Shown here: positions 44,341-53,131 of the stretch, piece after piece | Position numbering within the stretch: position 1 is the stretch's first letter | Layout: each line of letters begins with the position of its first letter | NCBI RefSeq assembly: GCF_003265345.1 | Contig: NZ_QFWW01000004.1 | Location: forward strand, 217,846-281,845 | Direction of reading: 5' to 3' | DNA length: 64,000 bases | DNA from: Lentzea terrae | GTDB lineage: Bacteria > Actinomycetota > Actinomycetes > Mycobacteriales > Pseudonocardiaceae | Made by a program: the position numbers and the translations under genes | The notes under the pieces: model-generated | What the model saw: only the letters and a program-made list of their open reading frames with translations | Told to the model about the DNA's origin: nothing | Database searches by the model: none

Positions 44341-45209
44341 CAGTGCTCCCCAGGTAGCGCGAACAGGCCGTCCCGCGTCTGCTCGACCAAGCCGTCGTCG
44401 AGCAGCGAGACCAGGCACTTCTCTCGTTGGGTGAGGTCGTTCCAGACGAGGTCGAGCTGCGCCTTGGGCACCGGGCCGGGTGCACCCCGCAGCACGTCCA
44501 GCAGCTTGCCCCGCACCTGACGATCGGTGCCGGCGAACTTCTGCACTTTCTTCTCCGGCCCCGCGTACGCAGGACGGCCGGCCAGCTGCCACGCGCAGAC
44601 GTCGTACAACGGGCAGTCGGCGCACTTCTGGTTCTTGGCCGTGCAGATCAACGCGCCGAGCTCCATCAACGCCGCCGAGAACACCGCGGCGTCCTCCTGC
44701 GACGAGGGCAGGATCGCCTCGACGTCACGGAGATCGCGCTTGGTCGACGGCGGACCCGCATCGCCCGCACCGTGCACAGCGCGCGCGACGACCCGTCGGA
44801 CGTTCGTGTCGACGACAGCGCACTTCTGCCCGTAGGCGAACGTGGCCACCGCACGGGCCGTGTAGCTGCCGATGCCCGGCAACGACTCCAGCACCTCGAC
44901 GTCCGACGGCACGACATCGCCGTGGTCGCGAGCGATGGCCGTCGCCGCCTCGTGCAACCGCAGAGCGCGCCGCGGATAGCCGAGCTTGCCCCACATGCGC
45001 AGCACTTCACCCTGCGACGCGGCGGCCATCGCGCTGGGTACGGGCCAGCGCGACAGCCACTCGTGCCAGATCGGTTCCACGCGCGACACCGGCGTCTGCT
45101 GCAGCATGATCTCGCTGACCAGCACGCCCCAGGCGGTGCACTCAGGACGGCGCCACGGCAGGTCGCGGGCGGCGGTGTCCCACCAGCCCAGCAGCAACTC
45201 GTGATTCAT
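44340..45209 (-). CDS. mutY: A/G-specific adenine glycosylase
   Basis: 289 residues. It removes adenine misincorporated opposite 8-oxoguanine. Motifs: SEIMLQQTPV with catalytic Glu33, helix-hairpin-helix LPGIGSYTARAVA, catalytic Asp in VVDTNVRRV, and a 4Fe-4S cluster loop C-x6-C-x2-C-x5-C (CTAKNQKCADCPLYDVC). At 289 residues the C-terminal 8-oxoG-recognition domain is short. Coupled to the downstream 2H gene; upstream lies the carbonic anhydrase. Confidence 0.94.
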   Translation of the reverse strand: MNHELLLGWWDTAARDLPWRRPECTAWGVLVSEIMLQQTPVSRVEPIWHEWLSRWPVPSAMAAASQGEVLRMWGKLGYPRRALRLHEAATAIARDHGDVVPSDVEVLESLPGIGSYTARAVATFAYGQKCAVVDTNVRRVVARAVHGAGDAGPPSTKRDLRDVEAILPSSQEDAAVFSAALMELGALICTAKNQKCADCPLYDVCAWQLAGRPAYAGPEKKVQKFAGTDRQVRGKLLDVLRGAPGPVPKAQLDLVWNDLTQREKCLVSLLDDGLVEQTRDGLFALPGEH

Positions 45210-45232
45210 CGTGCGCCATTCTGGCGCACGGC

Positions 45233-45745
45233 TCAGGCGGCTTGAGTGCCCACCGCGTCGACCTCGCGCAGTTCGCCGGTGTGCACGTCGTAGACGAACC
45301 CGCGGATCTTGTCGGTGTGCGGGATGAACGGGCTGCGCCGCAGCCGCGCCATCGAGCCGCGCACGCTCTGCTCGACCACCTTGAACGCCTCGACGGCCCA
45401 GGTCGGGCGCAGGCCGGTGTCGGCCTCGAGCTCGTCCTTGAAGTCGTCCTCGGTCACCATCTCGAGGCCGCAGTTCGTGTGGTGCACGAGGAGGACCTCG
45501 CGCGTGCCCAGCTTGCGCTGGCTCAGCGCCAGCGACCGGATCATGTCGTCGGTGACGACACCACCCGCGTTGCGCAGGACGTGCGCCTCACCCTGCTTCA
45601 ACCCGAAGATCTCGAACACCCGGATGCGCGAGTCCATGCAGGTCAAGATCGCCACCTGCAGGGATGGCTTCGCGGACGAACGGTCTCCGGGAACCACGTT
45701 CCCGAGCTCGTAGTTCCGCTTGAGCAGTTCGTCGATCGCGGTCAT
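45233..45745 (-). CDS. Beta-class carbonic anhydrase
   Basis: 170 residues from ATG 45745, with GGAGG five bases before; a frame extending to 45757 lacks a better site. Zinc ligands Cys36, His89 and Cys92 with the CxDSR (36-40) and HHTNCG signatures are intact. It interconverts CO2 and bicarbonate. By sequence it is closer to the Rv1284 type (ACMDARLDVY, NAGCVVTDD pattern) than to the Rv3588c type, although Rv3588c is the mycobacterial gene expected in this neighbourhood. Confidence 0.93.
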   Translation of the reverse strand: MTAIDELLKRNYELGNVVPGDRSSAKPSLQVAILTCMDSRIRVFEIFGLKQGEAHVLRNAGGVVTDDMIRSLALSQRKLGTREVLLVHHTNCGLEMVTEDDFKDELEADTGLRPTWAVEAFKVVEQSVRGSMARLRRSPFIPHTDKIRGFVYDVHTGELREVDAVGTQAA

Positions 45746-45898
45746 GACTACCTCCATGGCCTACCGGCGGACCTCGCGCGTCGATTGGAACCGGAGTTAG
45801 CGGCCGTTCACAAGGGGTTTCCGCTCAATGTCACGTTCAACCGATCGAGCGATGCTCGCCTACCGCTCGATTCCACCCCGTCCGGTTACCTTCGGGCC

Positions 45899-46570
45899 GT
45901 GATCGAGCCCACAGGACCGTTGCCGTCCACTGTGTACTGGCGCCGCCGCCTCGCCGCGATCGCTGCCGCGCTGGTCGCACTGGTGCTCGTGATCTGGATC
46001 GTCGGTCTCTTCGGCTCGGACGATCAGCCCGCCCTGCCCACCAACGCGGCCGCGGCGTCCTCCTCGAACCCGCCGCCGAGCATCTCCGAGTCACCCGTCG
46101 CGTCGTCCTCCACGACGCCGCCGGCACCGACGGAGACCACGCCGCCGCCACCACCGCCCCCGCCGCCCGGACCGCCGCAGCCGTGCCCGGACGACGCGAT
46201 CGCGGTCGTGGCGAAGGCGAACAAGCCCTTCTACACCATCGGTGACCAGCCGGAACTGTCGATGGACGTGGTCAACAACGGGCCGGCGCCGTGCATCAAG
46301 GACATCGGCCGCCAGCACCGCGAGCTCACCGTGCTGACCGCGGACGGCGCCACGCTGCTGTGGTCGAGCAACCACTGCCTGGCCACGGCCGGGTCGGAGG
46401 TGCGGGTCATGCAGCCGAAGGAGCTGTTCAACTTCGGCACGAAGTGGGCGGGCTCCACCTCGAAGCCGGGGTGCGGTGCGCACACCCGGCTGGGGGCCGG
46501 CGACTACCTGCTGGTGGCGAAGCTGGCCGGTAAGGCCAGCTCACCCGTTGTCTTCCGACTTGAGAACTAA
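45899..46570 (+). CDS. Membrane-anchored protein with proline-rich stalk and beta-rich domain
   Basis: 223 residues from GTG 45899. One transmembrane helix (about 18-40), then a Ser/Pro/Thr-rich stalk with nine consecutive prolines near 87-95, then an exported domain with three or four cysteines (PCPDDAIAVV, APCIKD, NHCLATA, PGCGAHTRL). It looks like the Rv3587c-type conserved membrane protein in position and layout. Function unknown. Its stop overlaps the convergent LacI gene by four bases. Confidence 0.72.
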   Translation: MIEPTGPLPSTVYWRRRLAAIAAALVALVLVIWIVGLFGSDDQPALPTNAAAASSSNPPPSISESPVASSSTTPPAPTETTPPPPPPPPPGPPQPCPDDAIAVVAKANKPFYTIGDQPELSMDVVNNGPAPCIKDIGRQHRELTVLTADGATLLWSSNHCLATAGSEVRVMQPKELFNFGTKWAGSTSKPGCGAHTRLGAGDYLLVAKLAGKASSPVVFRLEN

Positions 46571-47670
46571 GGACCGAACCAGCGCTCTTCCGCGCCACCG
46601 CGCGGTGCCGCCGAGGTCTTGCCGATGATCAGCTCCGTCGCGAGGTTGACCGACCGCGGCCGGGTCCGCTCGTTCGCGTCGAGCAGCAGCTTGCCCGCCG
46701 CCCGGCCCTTCTCCAGCACCGGCTGGCGGACCGTCGTGAGCCCGGCCTCCTCGCCCGGGCGGATGCCGTCGAAGCCGGTCACCGTGATGTCGTGCGGCAC
46801 CCGCAGGCCGCGCCGGGCGGCCTCGGTCAGCGCACCCAGCGCCAGCACGTCCGAGGTGCAGATCAACGCGGTGACCTGCGGGTCGCGGTCCAGAACCTGA
46901 GCCGCGCCGGACGCACCGGAAGCCATGTTGTGGTCGAAGCGCTCGACCACGGGAACCTGCGACCAGTCGACGCCGGCCTCGCTGAACGCCTCGGCCAGGC
47001 CGGACAGGCGGTTGCGCTGCACGTGGAAGTGCGCGGCGTGCTGGCGTTCGGCGGTCACGAAGCCGTCGTTGCGGTCGCGCGCGAGGCGCATGCAGACGAC
47101 GCCGACGCGACGGTGCCCCAACGAGATCAGGTGTTTCGCGAGCTCGTACATCGCGCCGCGGTCGTCGATGCCGACCCGGTCGACCGTGCCGAGGTCGGGC
47201 TGGTCGCAGACGACCGTGGGGACCGGACGCTCCAGCACCGCGGCGAGGTGCGGGTCGTCGTCCGGCACCGAGTAGACGACGAAGCCGTCGACGCCGGCGC
47301 GGTGGACGGACGCGACGTCCTCGCGTTCGGGATTGGCCGGGACGAGCAGCAGACCGGTGCCCGCGTCCTCGCACGCCAGCGCGAGGCCCTCCAGGAAGCC
47401 GATCGCGGCCGGGTCGCGGAACGCGTACGAGAGGTTCTCGGTGAGCAAGAGGCCCACCGCGCCCGCCTTGCGCGTGCGCAACGAGCGCGCCACAGGATCC
47501 GGGCCGGGGTAACCCAGCCTTCGGGCCGTGTCCAACACCCGCCGCCTCAGCTCGGGGGAGAGCTGGTCGGGACGGTTGTAGGCGTTGGACACCGTTGTCC
47601 GGGAAACGCCCAGCTCAGCGGCCAGAGAGGCCAACGTTGCCGGACGTCGCACATGCATCGACCGCGCCAT
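46567..47670 (-). CDS. LacI family transcriptional regulator (first of two)
   Basis: 367 residues from ATG 47670; in-frame ATG 47658 and a TTG upstream at 47697 are alternatives. N-terminal helix-turn-helix TLASLAAELGVSRTTVSNAYNRPDQLSP, then a periplasmic-binding-like sugar domain. A short dyad GGTTC-A-GAACC lies just upstream (47685-47695), suggesting autorepression. No sugar operon is adjacent on its far side, so the regulated genes are not evident. No ribosome site precedes the ATG. Confidence 0.87.
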   Translation of the reverse strand: MARSMHVRRPATLASLAAELGVSRTTVSNAYNRPDQLSPELRRRVLDTARRLGYPGPDPVARSLRTRKAGAVGLLLTENLSYAFRDPAAIGFLEGLALACEDAGTGLLLVPANPEREDVASVHRAGVDGFVVYSVPDDDPHLAAVLERPVPTVVCDQPDLGTVDRVGIDDRGAMYELAKHLISLGHRRVGVVCMRLARDRNDGFVTAERQHAAHFHVQRNRLSGLAEAFSEAGVDWSQVPVVERFDHNMASGASGAAQVLDRDPQVTALICTSDVLALGALTEAARRGLRVPHDITVTGFDGIRPGEEAGLTTVRQPVLEKGRAAGKLLLDANERTRPRSVNLATELIIGKTSAAPRGGAEERWFGP

Positions 47671-47684
47671 GAAAGGACCGTAAC

Positions 47685-47772
47685 GGTTCAGAACCAATTC
47701 GTGAAGCGAGGGTGACCTGTGTCCCTCAAATGACGCATCCGCCCTGGTTGACCCATCTGCCTTGTTCAGAAC
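47685..47772. promoter_or_regulatory. Two GTTC-A-GAAC dyads in the LacI/LacI intergenic region
   Basis: GGTTCAGAACC (47685-47695) and GTTCAGAAC (47764-47772) share the same half-site and are 78 bp apart centre to centre. Pairs of identical dyads near a LacI gene usually mark operators, possibly with looping. They sit between the ends of two regulator genes read in the same direction. Confidence 0.55.
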
Positions 47773-47794
47773 ATGGTCCAGACCACTAGGAATC

Positions 47795-48832
47795 TCACTT
47801 GGGCGGCGCCGTCGACTCCCGCACGACCAGACGTGGCCGGAACACGCGGGTGTAGTTGTCCCTCTCCTGCCTGCGGCGATCCGGATCCAAGCGGAGTACC
47901 AGCTCGTCGATGGCGGCTGCCGCCATCTCCTCGATCGGCTGCGCGAGGGTCGTCAAAGCGGGCGACGAGTAGGCGGCGAGCGGGATGTCGTCAAACCCGA
48001 CGACCGAGAGCTCTCCCGGTACGGAAATCCCTCGTTGGTGTGCTTCCCGCATGACACCGAGCGCCATGTGGTCGGACGAGCAGATCACCGCGGTCGGCTT
48101 GACCGTGTCGAGCAGCTGGCTCATCGCCACGCCGCCGCCTTCCGCGCTGAACGGCCCGTGCGCGACGTACTCCGAGCCGGCCGGCAGGTGGTTCTCCTCG
48201 AGGGCAGCCGCCCACCCGGCGCGCTTCAGGCGTGACGGCAGCGACCGCGCCGGACCGGAGACGAACCCGATCCGCTCGTGGCCCAGGTCGATCAGGTGCT
48301 TGGTGGCCATGTAGCCCGCGAGCTGCTCGTCCACCGTCACGTCGGGCACGTCCAGCGCGGGCGTGGCGCCGTTCAGGAAGACCATGTGGACGCCGTCCGC
48401 GACGAGCTTCGCGTAGTAGCTCGGCCGGGGGGCCTGACCGAGCGGCACCTCGACGTTGGTGATCTCCGGTGACACGAACACCATGCCCTCGACCCCGCGG
48501 GCCAGGAGCATCCGGACGTACTCCTCCTCACCCATCGGGGCGCCGCTGCGCGTGTTGCACAGCAGCGACGAGTAGCCGAGGCGCGCGGCCCGCGTCTCCA
48601 GTGCTTCGGCGAACGCGGGGAAGACCGGGTTCGAGAGCTCCGGCACGAGCAGGCCGATCACGCCGGTGCGTTGCAGCGCACCGAGGCCGCGCGGGGTGTA
48701 CGGCATCTCCGCGAGGACCGACAGCACGCGCTGCCGGGTCTCCTCGTTCACACCTGCGCGCCTGTTGAGGACACGGCTCACGGTCGAGATGGACACCCCG
48801 GCTGCCCTGGCGATCTCGGACAGTCCGGACAC
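47795..48832 (-). CDS. LacI family transcriptional regulator of the sugar transporter
   Basis: 345 residues from GTG 48832, with GGGAGG five bases before. HTH LSEIARAAGVSISTVSRVLNRRAGV, then a sugar-binding regulatory domain. Divergent from the maltose-type ABC operon across 221 bp with TTGCAA-type repeats, the arrangement of Streptomyces MalR with malEFG. It most likely represses that operon until a maltooligosaccharide or related sugar appears; the actual inducer is not readable. Confidence 0.9.
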   Translation of the reverse strand: MSGLSEIARAAGVSISTVSRVLNRRAGVNEETRQRVLSVLAEMPYTPRGLGALQRTGVIGLLVPELSNPVFPAFAEALETRAARLGYSSLLCNTRSGAPMGEEEYVRMLLARGVEGMVFVSPEITNVEVPLGQAPRPSYYAKLVADGVHMVFLNGATPALDVPDVTVDEQLAGYMATKHLIDLGHERIGFVSGPARSLPSRLKRAGWAAALEENHLPAGSEYVAHGPFSAEGGGVAMSQLLDTVKPTAVICSSDHMALGVMREAHQRGISVPGELSVVGFDDIPLAAYSSPALTTLAQPIEEMAAAAIDELVLRLDPDRRRQERDNYTRVFRPRLVVRESTAPPK

Positions 48833-48885
48833 GTTGCCTCCCTGGTCACGCTCGGTTCGGCGCAAGCCTGCCGCGTTCGGAAAAA

Positions 48886-49002
48886 TTTTGCAACGCGCGT
48901 TTGCAAGACGGTGCCGTTACGGCTTGGTTACGGTGCACGTCTTGACCTGACCATGGTTCTGGTAGTGAAATCGCCCGCAACATTCTCGCAAAAACTTGCA
49001 AG
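48886..49002. promoter_or_regulatory. TTGCAA-type repeats in the LacI/sugar-transporter promoter region
   Basis: TTTGCAA occurs at 48887-48893 and 48900-48906 (13-bp spacing), and CTTGCAAG, an 8-bp palindrome, at 48995-49002. TTGCAA/CTTGCA elements are known from MalR-type operators of Streptomyces. Their placement on both sides of the divergent start region fits control of both the regulator and the transporter. Confidence 0.6.
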
Positions 49003-49053
49003 ACCTCTCCTCATTCCGAGGCGAGGCCCCAGCTGGAGGGAACGGCAGCAACG

Positions 49054-50310
49054 ATGCGACGGACAACCCTCGTGACCGCCATGGCGACGGGTGTCGCCCT
49101 CGTGCTCACCGCCTGTGGTGGCGGTGGATCGAGCAACAGCGGATCCGACTCGGGCGAAGTGACCTTCTGGGACACCAGCGGCCCCAACGAGAGCCCGGTG
49201 TTCAAGAAGATCGCGGAGGACTGCGCCACCAAGGGCGGCTTCAAGGTCAAGGTCGAGACGCAGGCGTTCGACACCGCGCTCGCGAACTACAAGACCGCCG
49301 CGCAGGGTGGCCAGGGTCCGGACGTGTTCCGCGCCGAGGTCGCGTGGGTGTCGCAGCTCGCCAAGCTGAGCTACATCGCCGACCTGTCCGACACCGACCT
49401 GGCGAAGGACACGTCCGACTTCCTGGAGGCACCGCTCGGCTCCACGAAGTACGACGGCAAGACCTACGCCGTGCCGCAGGTGACCGACTCGCTCGCGCTC
49501 TTCTACAACAAGAAGAAGCTCGCCGACGCGGGTGTCGAGCCGCCGAAGACCTGGGACGAGCTCAAGACCGCCGCTGCCAAGCTGGGTGGCGAGAAGTCGT
49601 TCTTCCTCAACAACGACGCGTACTACGCGCTGCCGTTCATCTACGGCGAGGGCGGTGACCTGGTCGACGCCTCGGCGAAGAAGATCGTGGTCAACTCCGA
49701 CAAGAACGTGAAGGCGCTGCAGACCGCCAAGGGCCTGCTCGACGCCAAGGCCGCGTTCACCTCGCTCGACGCGGGCAACTCGTACACCACCATGCAGGCC
49801 GCGTTCACCAGCGGTGACGCGGCGATGGTGATCAACGGTCCGTGGTCGGTCGCCGACTACCTCAAGGGCACGGCGTTCACCGACAAGTCGAACCTCGGCA
49901 TCGCGCCGGTGCCCGGCCCCGCCGCGGGCAAGGGCAGCGCGCCGGTCGGCGGCCACGACTACACGATCCGCCAGGGCACCAAGGCGAAGCAGTCGTCGAT
50001 CAAGCTGATCCAGTGCATGGCGTCGGTCGAGTCGCAGGCCGCGATCGCCAAGGACCTCGGCCTCCTGCCGACCCGCAAGTCGGCCTACCAGAACGCCGAC
50101 GTCAAGGCCAACGCCGTCGTGGCCGCGTTCGAGCCGGTCACCAAGGTCGCGCACGAGCGGGCCTGGATCCCCGAGGGCGGTCAGCTGTTCGACCCGCTGA
50201 AGATCGCCTACGCCGACGTGCTCGCCGGCAAGAAGGAGGCCAAGGCGGCGCTCGACGAGGTCGCCAAGACCTACAAGGACAACGTCGTTTCCGAGTACTC
50301 GATCGGCTGA
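49054..50310 (+). CDS. Sugar ABC transporter substrate-binding lipoprotein, maltose type
   Basis: 418 residues. Lipobox LTAC with Cys21, then a GSGS-rich linker. Cluster B (maltose/maltodextrin) binding fold: VTFWDTSGPNESPVFKKI, LALFYNKKKLADAGVEPPKTWDEL, AAFTSGDAAMVINGPWSVADY. Binds oligosaccharide outside the membrane and hands it to the permeases encoded next. No ATPase gene follows the permeases; the likely ATPase is the MsiK-type gene at 53976. Confidence 0.92.
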   Translation: MRRTTLVTAMATGVALVLTACGGGGSSNSGSDSGEVTFWDTSGPNESPVFKKIAEDCATKGGFKVKVETQAFDTALANYKTAAQGGQGPDVFRAEVAWVSQLAKLSYIADLSDTDLAKDTSDFLEAPLGSTKYDGKTYAVPQVTDSLALFYNKKKLADAGVEPPKTWDELKTAAAKLGGEKSFFLNNDAYYALPFIYGEGGDLVDASAKKIVVNSDKNVKALQTAKGLLDAKAAFTSLDAGNSYTTMQAAFTSGDAAMVINGPWSVADYLKGTAFTDKSNLGIAPVPGPAAGKGSAPVGGHDYTIRQGTKAKQSSIKLIQCMASVESQAAIAKDLGLLPTRKSAYQNADVKANAVVAAFEPVTKVAHERAWIPEGGQLFDPLKIAYADVLAGKKEAKAALDEVAKTYKDNVVSEYSIG

Positions 50311-50374
50311 TTGGTGTTGAACGGCCGGGGCTTTCACGAGCCCCGGCTGTTCGCCTGAGGTTCGGAGGAGTTCG

Positions 50375-51292
50375 GTGCGTCGGTTCCTGGACCGGTACTG
50401 GTACGCGTATGCGATGGTGCTGCCGGTCGTGGTGGTCATCGCGGTGTTGGTGCTCTACCCGCTCGCCCAGGGCGTGTTCTTCACCTTCACGAACATCAAC
50501 GAGGGCAACATCGCCAACCCGGTCCTCGACCGGCCCGCGTCCTACGACGTGGTGGGCTTCAAGAACTACCTGAACATCCTGTCCGGCGGCGAGTCGTACG
50601 GCGCGTTCTGGGACACGCTGGTCCGCACGCTGATCTGGACGTTCGCCTGCGTGTTCCTGCACTACGTGGTCGGGCTCGGCCTGGCGTTGCTGCTCAACCG
50701 TCAGGTGCGCGGCCGCTCGTTCTACCGGGTGCTGCTGATTCTGCCGTGGGCCGTGCCGGCGTTCATCAGCGCGTTCGCGTGGAAGTACATGTTCAACGCG
50801 CAGTACGGGATCATCAACCAGGCCCTGCGCGCGTTCGGACTGCCGGACCCGGTGTGGCTGGGGCAGAACAACTGGGCACTCGTGTCCGTGATCATCGTGA
50901 ACGTGTGGCTGGGCGTGCCGTTCATGATGGTGGCACTTCTCGGTGGCCTGCAGTCGATTCCGGGCGATCTCTACGAAGCGGCCGAAATGGACGGTGCCAC
51001 GCCGTGGCAGCGCTTCCGGCACGTGACGTTGCCCGGTCTGCGGTCCGTGTCGTCCACGGTGATCCTGCTCGGCATCATCTGGACGTTCAACATGTTCCCG
51101 GTGATCTACCTGGTGGCGGGCCCGAACCCGAACGCCAGGATCCTGGTGACCTACGCGTTCGAGCGCTTCTTCTCCGGCGCGTCGCGTGACTACGCCATCG
51201 CGTCGACGTACGGCGTGCTGATCCTTTCGGTGTTGTTGGTGTTCGCCACGATCTACCGGCGGGCGCTGCGCAAGCAGGGCGAGGTGTGGTGA
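50375..51292 (+). CDS. Sugar ABC transporter permease, MalF type
   Basis: 305 residues from GTG 50375, with GGAGGAG close by. Six predicted helices; the cytoplasmic EAA loop EAAEMDGATPWQRFRHVTLPGL is intact. Pairs with the next gene product. Its stop overlaps the next start as ATGA. Confidence 0.93.
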   Translation: MRRFLDRYWYAYAMVLPVVVVIAVLVLYPLAQGVFFTFTNINEGNIANPVLDRPASYDVVGFKNYLNILSGGESYGAFWDTLVRTLIWTFACVFLHYVVGLGLALLLNRQVRGRSFYRVLLILPWAVPAFISAFAWKYMFNAQYGIINQALRAFGLPDPVWLGQNNWALVSVIIVNVWLGVPFMMVALLGGLQSIPGDLYEAAEMDGATPWQRFRHVTLPGLRSVSSTVILLGIIWTFNMFPVIYLVAGPNPNARILVTYAFERFFSGASRDYAIASTYGVLILSVLLVFATIYRRALRKQGEVW

Positions 51293-52188
51293 TGACGCTC
51301 GATGCTTCGTCTCTCCAGGTGGTGCAGGCGCAGGACCGGCGGCTGCGTCGCGCGCACCGTTCCACTGGTGCTTCCGTTGCGCTGCACGCGACTCTGATCG
51401 TCGCGTCGATCATCTCGGTGTTCCCGATCTTCTGGGTCTTCGTGACGTCCCTGAAGCCGGACGCCCGCGCGGTCGAGCCCACGCCCAAGCTGGTCAACGA
51501 GTCCTCTTTGGACAACTACACCCGGATCCTGGCCGGTGAGAAGGGCGACTTCCTGGCCTGGTTCGGCAACTCCGTGCTGATCGCGTTGATGACGACCGTG
51601 CTCGGCGTCTTCATCTCGGCGACCGCGGGCTATGCGGCGTCGCGGTTCCGGTTCCCCGGCAAGCGCGGCCTGATGATGTCGTTCCTGCTGGTGCAGATGT
51701 TCCCGTTCGCGGTGCTGATCGTGCCGCTGTACAACATCCTGATCGCGTTGGGGCTCAACGGAACCTCGATCGGCCTGGTGCTCGTCTACTGCACCACCGC
51801 GGTGCCGTTCTGCACCTACATGTTGAAGGGCTACTTCGACACCGTGCCGGCGGACATCGACGAGGCCGGTCGCGTGGACGGGCTGTCGCCGTTCGGCGTG
51901 TTCTGGCGGCTGATCCTGCCGCTGGCCAAGCCGGGTCTCGCGGTCACGTCGTTCTACGCGTTCCTGACCGCCTGGGGTGAGGTGGCGTTCGCGTCCGCCT
52001 TCCTGTCGGCGGCGGACGAGTCGAAGACGCTGGCGGTCGGCCTGCAGGTGTTCGTGCAGCAGAACCGGACCGAGTGGGGGCACCTCGCCGCCGCGTCGAT
52101 CCTGGTCGCGATCCCCGCGATCATCGTGTTCTACCTGGTGCAGCGCTTCCTGGTGCAGGGCCTCGCCTCGGGCGCGGTCAAGGGCTGA
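51292..52188 (+). CDS. Sugar ABC transporter permease, MalG type
   Basis: 298 residues from ATG 51292, with GAGGTG five bases upstream. EAA loop DEAGRVDGLSPFGVFWRLIL; helices about 30-50, 85-105, 120-140, 155-175, 200-220 and 265-285. Forms the translocation pore with the MalF-type subunit. The stop overlaps the decayed RibD-like gene on the other strand. Confidence 0.93.
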   Translation: MTLDASSLQVVQAQDRRLRRAHRSTGASVALHATLIVASIISVFPIFWVFVTSLKPDARAVEPTPKLVNESSLDNYTRILAGEKGDFLAWFGNSVLIALMTTVLGVFISATAGYAASRFRFPGKRGLMMSFLLVQMFPFAVLIVPLYNILIALGLNGTSIGLVLVYCTTAVPFCTYMLKGYFDTVPADIDEAGRVDGLSPFGVFWRLILPLAKPGLAVTSFYAFLTAWGEVAFASAFLSAADESKTLAVGLQVFVQQNRTEWGHLAAASILVAIPAIIVFYLVQRFLVQGLASGAVKG

Positions 52189-52424
52189 CGGTCTCCCGCA
52201 CCGGCCGATACCGGACGTCCACCTCCGAGTGGGGGTCGTCGGTGTCGAGCCGGTGCAGGTGGATCGGTGGCCCACCCGGGGTTGTCGAAGAACCTGAGGC
52301 CGTGGCCGAGGATCACCGGTGTGATGTGCAGGGCGATCTCGTCGACGAGTCCCCGTTCCAGCAGTTGCCGGCCGATGGTCGGCGACAGCACCTCCAGGTC
52401 CTTGCCATCCGCCGCTTCGGGGCC
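52178..52424 (-). pseudogene. Remnant of a RibD C-terminal (dihydrofolate reductase-fold) protein
   Basis: The minus strand reads GKDLEVLSPTIGRQLLERG, DEIALHITPVILGHGLRFFD and then, after a change of frame near 52262-52275, PIHLHRLDTDDPHSEVDV followed by RYRP. Together these resemble the C-terminal half of RibD/YwjB-type reductases. The N-terminal half is missing and the frame is broken, so it is a decaying gene left between the sugar transporter and the HxlR gene. Confidence 0.65.
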
Positions 52425-52701
52425 GATCCCCGCGTTGGGTACCGCCGGGCGGGCGGGAACGCTGGCGTCAGCCGGACAATCCTGTGGAGACCGTGTAAGA
52501 CCACCTTGCGTGGCTGTGGTCGCTGAAGCAGGAAGCTGTGCCACCTGCGAGGGCGGCACCGAAACGCGGCGCAGCTGCGTGGGAATCCCAGCCGTTCGCG
52601 GCAGGGAGCACGTCAAATCGAGAAGTGCAGTCGCACTTCGCTCATCGGCTTCCTCCTGCGTCAAGTGTTCGCTGGAGGTCGACCGGTGAGCTTCGGAGAA
52701 C

Positions 52702-53046
52702 TCATCGGTCGTAGCGCGCCCTGGCCTTCTCGACCTTCGGCAGGTTGTGGTTCGACCACTCGGCGAGGTTGTGGAAGATCGGCGCGAGACTGCGCCCCAG
52801 CTCGCTGATCTCGTACTCCACCCGTGGCGGAACTTCCGGGTGGTACGTCCTGGTGATCAGCCCATCTCTCTCGAGCTGCCGCAGCCGTTGCGTGAGGACC
52901 TTCGGCGTGATGGTGCCGATCCGCCGTTCCAGCTCCACGAATCGCTGGCGGCCGTGCTGGTTCAGCGTCCACAGGATCGGTGTCGTCCACCGGCTGAAGA
53001 CCAGGTCGACGACCGGGGCGATCGGGCAGGCCAGCTCCGGCTCCAT
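52702..53046 (-). CDS. HxlR family transcriptional regulator
   Basis: 114 residues. HxlR signature: N-terminal Cys in CPIAPVVDLVFSRWTTPILW, winged helix RFVELERRIGTITPKVLTQR, wing VPPRVEYEISELGRSL. HxlR proteins often sense electrophiles or oxidants through that cysteine and control adjacent oxidoreductases. Divergent from the NmrA-type gene at 53132, a common HxlR arrangement. Confidence 0.9.
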   Translation of the reverse strand: MEPELACPIAPVVDLVFSRWTTPILWTLNQHGRQRFVELERRIGTITPKVLTQRLRQLERDGLITRTYHPEVPPRVEYEISELGRSLAPIFHNLAEWSNHNLPKVEKARARYDR

Positions 53047-53063
53047 GGATAGTCACTTTCCTC

Positions 53064-53091
53064 TAGGTACCTACTAACTTCACGATGTTAG
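53064..53091. promoter_or_regulatory. Dyads between the HxlR and NmrA genes
   Basis: A 10-bp palindrome TAGGTACCTA (53064-53073) is followed immediately by CTAAC-N8-GTTAG (53074-53078, 53087-53091). Both lie between the divergent start codons (53046 and 53132), the expected place for the HxlR operator. Confidence 0.55.
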
Positions 53092-53131
53092 CTTTCCTCG
53101 CGATACCGAATCAATCGTCGAGGAGATGCTC

